In this document: in pieces, positions 46,665 to 57,241 of the stretch | Layout: the number at the start of each line of letters is the position of its first letter | How positions within the stretch are numbered: position 1 is the stretch's first letter | Origin: Hordeum vulgare subsp. vulgare | Taxonomy: Eukaryota > Streptophyta > Magnoliopsida > Poales > Poaceae | DNA length: 64,000 nt | Direction: 5' to 3' | NCBI RefSeq assembly: GCF_904849725.1 | Contig: NC_058524.1 | Coordinates: 29,605,001 to 29,669,000 of the forward strand | Made by a program: the position numbers and the translations under genes | The notes under the pieces: generated by a model | Told to the model about the DNA's origin: nothing | The model's database searches: none | Seen by the model: only the letters and a program-made list of their open reading frames with translations

Positions 46665-47665
46665 TTTTTTTCGCGAGAAAGTGTAGGGTTTTTATTCGAG
46701 GACGATAGAGTTACAATCTTCAACGACTAAATTGCTGATGCATGGGGGCGGATGGCCCAATCAACAGGTTGTACTATCACCACATCTATCAAAGTTTGCT
46801 AAATAATGGTCAACCCTATTCTGTTAACGAAGGATTTTAATAGGAATAACAACCCTATCACTCAAGTAATCTTTGATCTCCGAGACCAAATGGCATATGC
46901 TATCTATTAAAGGAATCATGAGAGAGCATCTTGAGGGCCACAACACAATCATAGAGCATCTTGAAGCAGGATTGCGGCATTTGAATGTTCCACTTTCAGT
47001 TTGAGCCCTTCCATCATAGCTTGTAGTTCTCCTTGTAGGGCTTCATTGCAATGAAAGAGTTTGCGATAGGATGCAAGAATAACCCCGCCTTTATCATCTC
47101 TAAGAATCATGCCTGTGCCCGCCGAGCCGTCCACAAGGTTAAACGAGCCGTCGATCGACAAGGCGACCTCGCCCGCTGAAGGATTGGGCCATGGCCTGCG
47201 AGGTATAGGTAGCTCTGTATTTTGTACTTGTGTGTGCACATCAGCGGTCATCGGGGCTTTTCCTTTAATAATATCCTCAATGCTCACTGAGATTTGATTA
47301 AAAGTGATCGTGGGATTGGTTTACTATGTGTGAGTTCGTTTCAGAGATGCTAACTTTGCCACAAAACCATAATGATCCTGGTCCTGACTTGCTCATGTGA
47401 TTTAGCAAGGAGATGAAGAAGCGATTCGTCCCCTGTACATATAATGTCCAATCGGTTCAGTAATGGCCAGACCAACCGCATTGTATCCTACAAGAGAGCT
47501 GCACTAGGGCACACTAGTAAGGCATGAAATGAAGATTCCTTGTCCCGATCGCATAGACTGCAATACGCGGATGTCCCTAGGTGCCTCCCGCTCTTCTCTG
47601 TATTTGTGGGTAATGATCCTGAACTGACATGCCAAGCAAATGTCTCATTTTGGGAGAGGTACAAC
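46665..47665 (-). pseudogene. LINE ORF2, 3' part: zinc-binding RT tail and RNase H
   Basis: Minus-strand reading from 47660 gives FAWHVSSGSLPTNTEKSGRH and CSLCDRDKESSFHALLVCPS, the 'zf-RVT' zinc-binding part of plant LINE reverse transcriptases. The RNase H domain follows (SIDGSFNLVDGSAGTGMILR, GVILASYRKLFHCNEALQGE; 47287-46949). The 3' end is AT-rich, ATAAAAACCCTACACTTTCT, then GCG and an A run (46665-46671 as T on the plus strand). This is one end of the LINE whose RT lies at 54980-57241. The RNase H keeps the first Asp (IDGS) and the Glu (GELQ), but the frame then stops at 46949. Confidence 0.8.
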
Positions 47666-48043
47666 CACTAGTGGAAAACGGGCCTTTGGCCTGGATCCTT
47701 TAGTCCCGGCCTTCCTCTGGACCGGGACTAAACGCCCGGCCACGTCGCCCCAAATCGCAATGTCGCCCACGAGGCTTTGGTTCCGGCCCGTAAGGAGCCT
47801 TTAGTCCCGGTTTGTGTCTTAAACCGGGACTAAAGGGCTACGCGGTGTGCAGCCCGCATGTGCGCCACCTTTAATCCCGGTTTGTGTCTCAAACCGGGAT
47901 TAAAGTTCTCTGCCTATATATATTGGCCACAACCCCTCTCTCCCCTCTTCCTTGCATTTTTCTTGTGCCCCTTTAGTCCCGGTTGGTGAACCGAAACTAA
48001 ATCCCCTTACGGGCCGGGGATATAGGCCCTGTCCCCACTAGTG
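47666..48043. mobile_element. Short CACTA derivative (378 bp)
   Basis: Starts CACTAGTGGAAAACGGGCC and ends GTCCCCACTAGTG, with imperfect flanks AAC (left) and AGC (right). It holds two hairpins: CCTTTAGTCCCGGTTT with its complement (47798-47836) and CTTTAATCCCGGTTT with its complement (47869-47905). Clearly related to the element at 33942, but reduced to little more than the subterminal repeats. Sits inside the LINE. Confidence 0.88.
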
Positions 48044-48227
48044 AGCCGCGCCCCAGACTAGCTTTAATATGGGTCGCTCACCCATAGGTGAGAAGCTAGG
48101 CGCCCCAATACAGACTTGCTCACTTTGAATGGACATTGCAAAATTGTAGGCACTTTTAACTGTCAAGTTACCTGTATTGCCGCGGGGACGTCCGGATCAT
48201 CTGTATCGATTCAATATCCGTCTAACA
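48044..48227 (-). pseudogene. LINE ORF2 segment between two CACTA insertions
   Basis: The minus strand reads TDIESIQMIRTSPRQYR just before degrading. This joins in sense to LLQQFF at the other side of the large CACTA (54983-55010) once one ACA is removed. It is the stretch between the RT domain and the zinc-binding tail. Confidence 0.7.
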
Positions 48228-48976
48228 CACTACAGGAAAAAACTGTTTTACCGTGTAGTAAGCCATAAGCCGAGTGCTTTTTTTCGGGCATTCGACTTAT
48301 CGGCATATAAGTCGTGTTCCACATAAAACACACCCGCTAACAACAAAGCACTCGGCTTATGCTATCCTATAAACCGAGTGACCCAAAAAAGCTTTCGGTT
48401 TATAGGAGCACACGGTATCTACGCATAAAACACTCGGCTTGTAGCATGTCACCCGGTAAAAATACCTACCACGTGTCTCCAACAGAGGCGGCTGACGGCG
48501 CCGTCACGTCGTAAGCTGTAACCCGAGTGACTCGATGAAGCACACGGCTTATACAGTCTATAAGCCGTGTGCTTGACAAAAAACACTCGGCTTACACGCA
48601 ATATAAGCCGTGTGTTCCACACAAGCACTCGGTTTACTTTTTATAAATTTTCAAATTCAAAAAAGTTCTAAAGTGATTTTCCCTGTATTTATGTTTAATG
48701 CTTTATTATTATTTGTTTATCTATTTTACCACAAGAATGTCTCTCATGTCGACTATGGACCTTGCGGGCCCTACGGCCGGTGCATCACCGAAAACGGTGT
48801 GAGCGAGCGTAGAAAGACCGCACCGACATGGGTTTTACCCAAATATATTTATGAAAGGGTGTTGCAATGTATACATAACCAATACAATTTTTGGGTGTGA
48901 CACTTTCCTCACAAACACAACAGTATCACAAGAAGGTTCTGCGCCTACAATGTTGGTGCTGCACCTAGTGCCGTCG

Positions 48977-49990
48977 ATTCAAACGGTTGGATCAGGCATG
49001 TCGTCGAGGTAATTTCGCACCCCCGATGGTTGGGCCTGCCCCTCCCACACCTGCACAAGGCATACCCATGTCACAAATACATCACATAGGATTTTCCATG
49101 CCGCTTCTAGGCATGATTTCATGTGTCGCCTTATAGATCTACAATTTCGGACACTGAAACCCTAGAAGCGCAATAAATGTCTCAAATATTGCAGGCGGGT
49201 CAGAAAAATGCGGGGGCCTGGCATGTGTCTTTTGATGGCCTCCTTTGAGAGCACGAGAAGTTTCGAGGTCAACGGAGCAACATGCCCCACACTTGCTTCA
49301 CAAACCTGATATGTTCCCTCTCGATACCGAGAGACTACCTCGAAGATGGTGCATTTTAGCAGCGGTCTCAGGTGAGGCCTACTCGGAACGTGCCCAAACT
49401 TTGAACACATCCCTACAGGGGCCATGTGATGACGCCGTGCCTGATACCGAGGATTTCCGGCATCGTAACATTATCCGAGGATTCAAACGGTTGGATCAAG
49501 CATGTCGCCGAGGTAATTTCGCACCCCCAATGGTTGGTCCTGCCCCTCCCACACGTGCACAAGGCATGCCCATGTCACAAATACATCACATATGATTTTT
49601 TGTGCTGCTTTTGAGCATGATTTCATGTGTCGCCTTGTAGATCTGCAATTTCCAGCGTCGAAACCCTAGAAGTGCAATAAACGTCTCAAATATTGCAGGT
49701 GGGTTAGAAAAATGCACGCGCCTGACACGTGTCATTCGATTGCCTCCTTTGAGAGCAGGAGAAGTTTCGCGGCCAACGGAGCAACATGACCCACACTTCC
49801 TTCGCAAAGCTGATACGTCCCCTCTCGATAGCAAGAGATTACCTCGAAGATGGTGTAGTATACAAGCAGCCTTAGCTGAGGCTTACTCGGAACGTGTCCA
49901 AACTTTGACCACACCCTACAGGGGCCATGTGATGACACCGTGCCTGATCCCGAGGATTTCCAGCATCGTACCATTTTCCGGAGACAAAAC
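48977..49990. repeat. 514 bp tandem duplication inside the CACTA
   Basis: Copy 1 starts ATTCAAACGGTTGGATCA at 48977 and copy 2 at 49491. Both run through AATTTCGCACCCC, CCTCCTTTGAGAGCA and GGGGCCATGTGATGAC and end near GAGGATTTCC.GCATCGTA. Substitutions and a few small indels separate the copies, so the duplication is not recent. Confidence 0.88.
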
Positions 49991-49999
49991 ACCACAGCC

Positions 50000-50870
50000 C
50001 GAGGCTCCGATCCGCCGCGTGTCAAGCAGCAGCTCCAAGAAGGGATGTGACATCGATAACGCTGCTGCTCGGACAAATCCTAGGGTTTTCCCTGGCAGGC
50101 GGAAGGAAGTAGTGGATGGCTATCAAAGACATCCCCGAGGAAGGAATGGTGGCAACCGCCAGCATCACCGCATCGGAGCCAGCCGAACCGGCAAGGAATC
50201 GCCCCGCATTCCAAACCCCACTGCCCAACCAAAGCCGACCAACGAAACCACTGCCCAACACCATGCACCATCACGGTTGCGCCAACATCCACGTTGTCTC
50301 ACTGCGAACACCAACACGAGGCCAAGGAGACTGGAGAGAGGCGTCAAACGACGGCCATGCTGCAACGGGTTGGTGACGGCGCCGCCAACACCTAGCCGCT
50401 CGTCGTCGCTGCCCTGTCTCCCGGAAGTTTCGCCTCAGACCCGCTCCACCGTAAGACCCGCCCTAGGCCTAGATGGGCCCCGTAGGGCGCAGATTTGTGT
50501 CGGGAGGCCGTTGCCAGGTCGTGCCGCAGCATCAGCCCGCCGCCAACGCCGTCGCCGCCGCCAAGCCGTCCGGCGTCGGGGAGCCTCGCCGCCACACGGA
50601 CCATCGTCGCCTAGGAGCACCCCCCGGTGCCCCTCCGCCCTGCGCGTAGAGCCACCAAGAGGGGAAGATCTGGGGGCCTCTGCCACCAGCGACCCCGGAG
50701 CCAGGCCGGCCGCGGGTGCCAGCGAAGGCGGCAGAGAGGAGAGGGAGAGGGGGCTGAAGGAAGGGGAGGCTGGCCGCGGCCGATCGCCCGAAGGGGCGAC
50801 GCGGTCGCAGGAGAGGGAGGACACTTCGAACGCCCTGGTGGCCAGTCCAACCCTTTTTAAAAGAAAATAC
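50000..50870 (-). other. GC-rich block in the CACTA, possibly LINE-derived
   Basis: Very GC-rich, with open frames in several phases on both strands (up to 380 codons), mostly Arg/Pro/Ala/Gly and no domain. It shares phrases with 44140-44800 (CCTAGGGTTT, CCAACACGAGGCC-like, CATCACCACCG-like). I read it as a captured or inserted LINE-like segment, not a gene. Confidence 0.35.
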
Positions 50871-52279
50871 ACAAAATATTAAAAAAAAGAAAAATAAAAT
50901 AGAATAAAATAACATGGTTTTCTTATGAGAAATAAAAAAATATAGTTGTAATGAAATAAAAAAGTAAACCGTGCAGAACTACTTTACACTCGGCTTACCT
51001 TTTCCCTCATAGATCACAAACGACGCGGGACTTGGCAAAAAATCAGGCGCGTAGCCAAAATCCTCTCCCCGCGCCGCCTAAATCCCCAAATCGATAGCTC
51101 TGCCCGCATTTTTTCCCCGCCGCCGAAATCCTCTGCCCGCTGTGCCACCGACATCCTTTGCCCGCCGCGCCGCCCCCAGCCCCCACTCATCCACCGGCAG
51201 CCACCGACCCCACCCTCCGGTGTCGTCCGTCTCCTCCAGACCCTGAAGTCATGACCGGCCGCCGTCGCCGCCGCCCCTCGTCCACCGTCCGTTAGCGTTG
51301 AGGTCGTCGACGAGGAGAAGAGTGTCGTTCCCCTCGGGCCTCCTCCAGCGGCAACCTGTTCGTTGAATAGGAGAAGCATGTCGTTCCCCTCGGGCCTCCT
51401 CCAGCGGCAGCCTGTTCTGTGAAGAGGAGAAGAGCGCCCCGGAGCAATTTTTCCTGAGGTGCAGCCACCCCATTCCTCCTCCAGCGGCAAGAGCAGCCCA
51501 AGGTAGCGCCCCTTTAGTATATACTAACAATTACATGAAACTATGCAACGCTCGATTGCTCATTTTTCTGAAGTTTCAGCAATATCAGTACATTATTTCA
51601 GTATGTTTCAGTATATTACTGTTCTTGCCTATCCAAAAGAACCCAACTTCAAGCAACAATATGGCAAGATCTGGCATATATACTATATATTTGGATTTCA
51701 GTAGTTTCAGTATATATGTATTAAGATTTGAGCTGAATGTGTTTCTTTTTTACAGTTACTGAATGGGTTTACAGTATATATATATATTTGGATTTGAGTA
51801 GTTTCAGTAATACTACTGTTCTTGCCTATCCAAAAGAATCCAACTTCAGTCAACGATATTTCAGTAGTTTCAGTATATATGTATTATGATTTGAGCTGCG
51901 TCGATGTTCTTGTCAATTTTGTCTGTTTGGAGGAAGAAGACTCATATGGAAGCCATTCAGCATACAAGTTCTCACCTTTGTCCTGCAAATTTCTTATCTT
52001 GTTGTCTGAATTCCGTTTCGGATATTTGCAGGGGATCTCTTTCAGAGTACAGGAGTTCAATCTTGGTCTTTTTAGTGGGCTTGCCATATGCAGTCATACT
52101 TTTGAGCTTGAGCAATGACGTGTGGAAGTTTACTAAGTGCATAACTGTAAACCCACTTATCAAGAGCTGAATGTGTTTCTTTTTTACTTCCAGTCACATT
52201 TGATGGGACATATACTGAAGTATTATTTAGTTAAGGAACAACTACATATTGTTTGATCCCAGATTGTACTTTATTGCAG

Positions 52280-53422
52280 GACACAAATCAGTTTGATGTT
52301 GGGACCGTCGTCGCAAGGTTTTTTTGCTGTAGGGGCAGCTGTTGCCGAGCACGCTTCGAGGTAAGAATCTTTCGCCTCATAAAGTTTATGTATATGCAAA
52401 TGCCTTCCGAGGCTCGCGTCAATTCCGTGGTGAAGTATTTTGCACATGAACGCAAGATGCTTCTCCCAAGGCCGCTAGCCCGTAGAGTGCATCTTACCCG
52501 TTCCATGTACATGAAGGTAGTTTCCATCTAGTTGTGATTGCCTAGATTAAAACTACTTAGTTTCATTTGTAAGTTGGATATACTTGACATGTTTCAGGCG
52601 GTTTCTCCATGGTGCAATAACAAGATTCCTTGCTACCAGCAAATCATATCCAAGTGGATAAACCCGGAGTGGAGGGCCACACACACAACTGCTTCGAAGC
52701 GACGTGCCTTGATGGGTGGTCCGGTACACCTCCAAGGCAACCTCAACTCCACACTTACGTGCAGAAGAAGGTAATAATATCATTCGGCTAATGAACTTCT
52801 CAACTTGTGCCCTTATGGATATTATTGCTTCTATTGCATAATAGGGAGAGAGGTCAGGGTGAAGAGCTGCTCAATACCTTCACGGGATTATGTCTCGCCC
52901 GTAAGTCAAAGAAACCGGAAGGCGGGTGGGTTAACTGAGGGGCTGGCTTGAGGATTAATACATATATTGACGGTTCCTTCCGTAAGAAGGACATTCCAAA
53001 ACTCGCCCACATCCGTGCAACCACATCGAGCTCAGGTCCTGCTATTGAGCGTCGCCCACAGCCTGGGATGGACATGCTGCATCAATTCAATGTATGGTTT
53101 GCTTCACTAATCTTCTTCTGATTTCTTCTTTACATTGCAATGATGGTGAACTTGTTGTGCTCACCTATTGTAGGCCCGCCTAGAGGAAGAAAGCAGGCTA
53201 CGACAAGAAGAAACCAGGTTGCAGCTGGAGGCTCAGGCCAATGCCCTATTTCAACAGGAGCAAACCATGAAAATGCAACAAGCCCGAATTCAGCAGCAGG
53301 AATTCATGGCTAAACAACAGGCAGCCTTGCAGGATACGTTTTCTCGGTTCAGTAATAATACGCAGAGTTCTATTTTGCCAGATCTTCCTCCTATTCCGCC
53401 TCCTCTTCCTACTTTCAACTCT
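52280..53422 (+). pseudogene. CACTA ORF1 remnant (Transposase_24 / Ptta-En/Spm-like)
   Basis: Coding blocks with splice-like borders. 52280-52360 (DTNQFDVGTVVARFFCCRG, donor GTAAGA). About 52392-52516 (MPSEARVNSVVKYFAHERK, LTRSMYMKV) with a damaged acceptor. 52598-52770 (AVSPWCNNKIPCYQQIISKW, PEWRATHTTASKRRALMGGP, donor GTAATA). 52845 to about 53093 (GLCLARKSKKPEGGW, stop, TYIDGSFRKKDIPKLAHIRA, SSGPAIERRPQPG). 53174-53422 (Gln/Glu-rich coiled coil ARLEEESRLRQEETRLQLEA, QQQEFMAKQQAALQ, ending in a proline stretch). The WxPEW...KRR...GG and IPKL.xIRA..SS.PAI.RRP motifs and the Gln-rich tail match the second ORF of plant CACTA elements, a probable DNA-binding partner of the transposase. A stop at about 52936 and the lost acceptor break it. 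Confidence 0.65.
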
Positions 53423-54201
53423 GTAAGTATTCAACTTTTCAACCATGCATCTTACCATCATGCTTAAAGCATCTTACCATCTTACCGTCTCATGTTTGAA
53501 GTGTCCTTAGTTAGGAGAAGGCTCCAATAACTTTGTGGTTGCTGGATGTACACCTTCCCAAGCAAGCCCAACGACACGCGCTTTGGCTCAAGATGCTTTG
53601 ACCTCCACGCCACAATGAGCACTATGAGGTAGTTGTCTATGCTTGTGTCTTGCCGTTGGTTGTGCCTCCACTCACAACTTGTGCATTGCTGCTTGTTGAT
53701 CCTTATATTATTCATACTTCTTATATTATTCATACAAGCCCACAAGTGTTGATCCTTATATTATTCATACTTCTTAGGTTGTTGATGCTTGTTGAATCTT
53801 GTGCCTGACCAATCATTTGCAATTTAACTTTGGAAACTTATGCGTGTGGTAATGAATTTATAGGTTTGCATTGAGGATGTCGTCGATGGTTGGCATACAT
53901 GCTGCGGTGGAAGCTCATTGCATATTTTAGGTTGAACTCATGCTTGGTGTGAACTTGGAACACATGATTTCGTTTGTGAACTCTTGTTGCATATGTATCC
54001 ATGTTGTTGTGAACCCTTGTTGAATATGTATGCATCTGTGGACTTCGAACTCATGATCCTTTCGTTTGTGAATTCTTGTTGCTGCTGTACGCATGCTTTT
54101 GTGATACTATATTGGATATGTATGCGTGTATATACTCTAAACTTATTGTTTGGTGAACTTGTAATATATTGTAGTTGGATATATATGTTGTTGCTGCTCC
54201 C

Positions 54202-54261
<60 letters not shown>
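54202..54261. repeat. (GT)n(AT)n microsatellite
   Basis: Short GT run followed by about 25 AT dinucleotides, just inside the right subterminal block of the CACTA. Likely length-polymorphic. Confidence 0.95.
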
Positions 54262-54265
<4 letters not shown>

Positions 54266-54979
54266 GCGTGTTCCACGTTGTGGCATTTGGTTTATAGGGT
54301 AGCTGGTATATAAGCCGTGTGTCCCAGGGCTTGGACCCCGGTTTATAAGGCAGTTCGGCATATAAACCGTGTGTCCCAGGGCTTGAATCCGGTTTATAAG
54401 GCAGTTCGGCATATAAACCGTGTGTCGCAGGGCTTGGCACCTGGTTTATAGGATATAAACCATGTGTCCCAGGGCTTGGCACCCGGATTATAAGCATATA
54501 TGGCGTGACCCTCGCCAATGGTGTGGCACCCGGTTTATAGTGTAGCTCGGCTAATATGTAAAATTGTATAAATCGTGTGCATTGTTGGCACTCGGTTTAT
54601 ATATAAACTGTGCGCGCGCATTTGGCAATATATAAACCGTGCGATGGTTGGCACTCGGTTTATATATAAACCGTGCGACCGTTGGCACTCGGTTTATATA
54701 TAAACCGTGTAAATGTTGGCCCTCGGTTTATATAAACGAGATGTGGCTTGCCGTTAGGGTCGGGATGCCGTCAGGTATGAACCGGGTGCCTGGTGGCACT
54801 CGGCTTACAGTTCACTGCTCGGTTTATATATAAACCGAGTGTTTTCGCTATGGCTCTCGGCTTACATCTCATAGCCCGATCCCCAGTAAACCGTGTGGTG
54901 TAAATCGGGAAAAACCGAGTGTTTTCACGTATAAGGCAAGTGTTTCGGGCATTCGGTTTATAAGTTCTTTCCTGTAGTG

Positions 54980-57241
54980 ACAGAAGAATTGTTGCAACAA
55001 GTCCGTGTTCCAATTACCCCGATCATCAAGGAAGTCCGCAACTCTGTTAAGGCGGCAATTGCATTTTGGCAAAATCGGTGTAAACGGAAGATCCCTTGGG
55101 ATCCAGGGGTCCCTCCACGCTAGTATACTTGCACCATTGCCAACGTGCCAAAGCATTCCTTTCTTTACTAATTCCAGGCCATGCTCGATTCTTTTCCACA
55201 CCGCTGAACTATTAGTTGGAAATACTGTATCCCCAGGTTCCCATTTGGGAAGTATTTATCCCAAAGAAGTCTTGCACAAAGTGAATCTCGGGACGTAACA
55301 AGCCTCCAGGCTTGTTTGGCCAATAAGGCATGATTATAAGCTCGCATATCACAAAAACCAATGTACCCTTTAGTTTTTGGGAGGGTCATTTTTTCGCAAG
55401 CAACCCATGCCATCTTCTTCTTACCATTTTCCACACCCCATCAATATTGTTTGATCATTTTTGTCAAGTCATCACAACCATAAAGAGGAAGTTTAAAAAT
55501 ACTCATCACATAGACAGAGATGGTCTGAGCGACGGCCTTTATCAACACCTCCTTACAAGCAAAAGAAGAGTACCGTTCACTCCAGTCAACCAAACGCTTT
55601 CTTAATCTGAACTCCAAAGACTCAAAACGACCTTTATGCATTCTCCCGTCTGGAACAGGGAGCCCGAAGTACTTGGGTTCAAATTCTTGTTGCGTCACGC
55701 CCAGTATATGCTTTACATCATCAACAACTTGACTAGGACAACTCACAGCAAATAGGATGGAGCGCTTCGAGGGGTTTATGAGTTAACCTATAGCCGAAGC
55801 ATAAGTGCTCAAAACATCCTTGGCAATCGCAGCATAATCACTAGTTGCTCGAAAAAGCAGAGAATCATCCCAAACAACAAATGTGAGATATCGGGAGATC
55901 TTCTACATATTTTGATAATTTCAAGACCTCTTTGTTGGACAAAATTATGTCATAGAGGAGACAAGGCATCATCCACAAAGAGGAACAAAAAGGGTGATAA
56001 AGGGTCACCTTGTCGCAAACTACGGGAAGGTGTAAATTGCTCCAAGAGACGTCCATTAAATTCCACCGAATATCAGACTGAATGAACACATTCCATAACT
56101 TGAGAGACCCACTAGGGAGCGAAACCTCACTTCAAAAGTTCACGCTCCAGAAATACCCAATCAAACGGTCATATGCTTTTGAGAGATCCAGCTTATAAGC
56201 ACAAAAATCATTACAACCGGGGGAGGTTTGGATATGGTGAATACATTCAAATGCTATAATCGAATTGTCCGAGATCAGTCGGCCCGGGCAGAATGCACTT
56301 TGATTTTAAGAGATAAGTTTTGTGAGAAGGGGACTGAGACGATTACCGGTGCATTTTGACACAATCCATGTATATCACATTGCATAACGATATCGGTCGA
56401 AAATCCTTTAGCGACAACGGGTGTTGGACCTTTGGGATCAACAAAATAGACGTATCATTAACCCCATCTAGAAGGTGACCTGTGACAAAGAATTGCTGAA
56501 CAACCGCAATGATTTCCCCCTTCAAACAGCCCCAATTTTTGTGATAAAACCGAGCTAGAAACCCGTCCGGACCGGGTGCTTTCAACGGTCCTATTTGGAA
56601 TAAGACATCCGAGATCTCAGTATCAAGCAAGCTCTCATTCATATCCTCAGTTACCTTCGGCACAATAAAATATAAAATTGCATCAGGAGATAAAGTGGGA
56701 TCCTTCGTATACACTTCCTTGAAGTGTGAAGCTGCCATGCGTTCCATATCCGTGGGTACACTACACCACGATCCATCTTCTTTCTGTAGTCTCCTTATAT
56801 TATTCCTCCTAGTACACCACGATCCATCTTCTTTCTGTAGTCTCGTTATATTATTCCTCCTAGCTCGCCAACCTGCTTGCCGATGGAAATATCGAATATC
56901 ACGACCGCCTCCCTTCAACCAAACAATACGGCTACGCTGCAGCCACATCATTTCCTCACGATATAGTAGTTCGTCTAATTTTTCCATCTTCCGGCGGATC
57001 ACTACGGGTCGGTTCTAGTAAGTTGTAATGTTCACAGTTCCTAGAGGAGTTCCTCAATTTGTTTCTCAACATGCCCAAAGTTCTCTTTTCTCCACTTCCA
57101 AATGTCAAACATAACTGATTTGAGGGAAGCTGCAACATTGCCTAAGTCACCCCCCCCCCCCCCGACGAGCCCGCGCTCACACCTTTGAAATCACATATGG
57201 GAGTTTCCTGTCTCTTTCCCACATTATTTCATATCTAGGCG
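54980..57241 (-). pseudogene. LINE ORF2, reverse transcriptase part
   Basis: Minus strand, from high to low coordinates. RYEIMWERDRKLPYVISK at about 57230-57175, then a C-run interruption, then FGSGEKRTLGMLRNKL. 57002-56343: EEMMWLQRSRIVWLKGGGRD, TRYFHRQA-like FHRQAGWRARRNNI, LKAPGPDGFLARFYHKNWG and DFRPISLCNVIY, the LINE RT fingers. 55746-55441: FEPKYFGLPVPDGRMHKG and WSERYSSFACKEVLIKAV. 55434-55168: KTKGYIGFCDMRAYNHALLA, KQAWRLV. 55201-54980: LVKKGMLWHVGNGASILAWR, NRVADFLDD. Several frames and stops, plus a 48-base tandem repeat (TRRNNIxRLQKEDGSWC twice, about 56768-56866). LINEs copy themselves by target-primed reverse transcription; this copy is inactive. The 5' part is missing beyond the CACTA that begins at 57242. 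Confidence 0.88.

Larger units (their letters stand above)
48228..54979 (+). mobile_element. CACTA element (6752 bp), TSD ACA, inserted in the LINE
   Basis: Starts CACTACAGGAAAA and ends TTTCCTGTAGTG. ACA flanks both ends (48225-48227 and 54980-54982). Subterminal blocks at 48250-48640 and 54280-54970 hold many short repeats built on AAGCCGAGTG and CGGTTTATA, in both orientations. Inside: a 514 bp tandem duplication, a GC-rich block, a duplicated AT-rich stretch (about 51617-51730 against 51804-51900, sharing ACTGTTCTTGCCTATCCAAA) and a plus-strand Transposase_24-like ORF remnant. I found no TNP2 transposase, so it is probably non-autonomous. Confidence 0.92.

Noticed and set aside
49740..50882. 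380-codon plus-strand frame
   Set aside because: Starts in the 514 bp duplication and runs through a GC-rich block that is open in several frames; Arg/Pro/Ala-rich with no recognisable domain.
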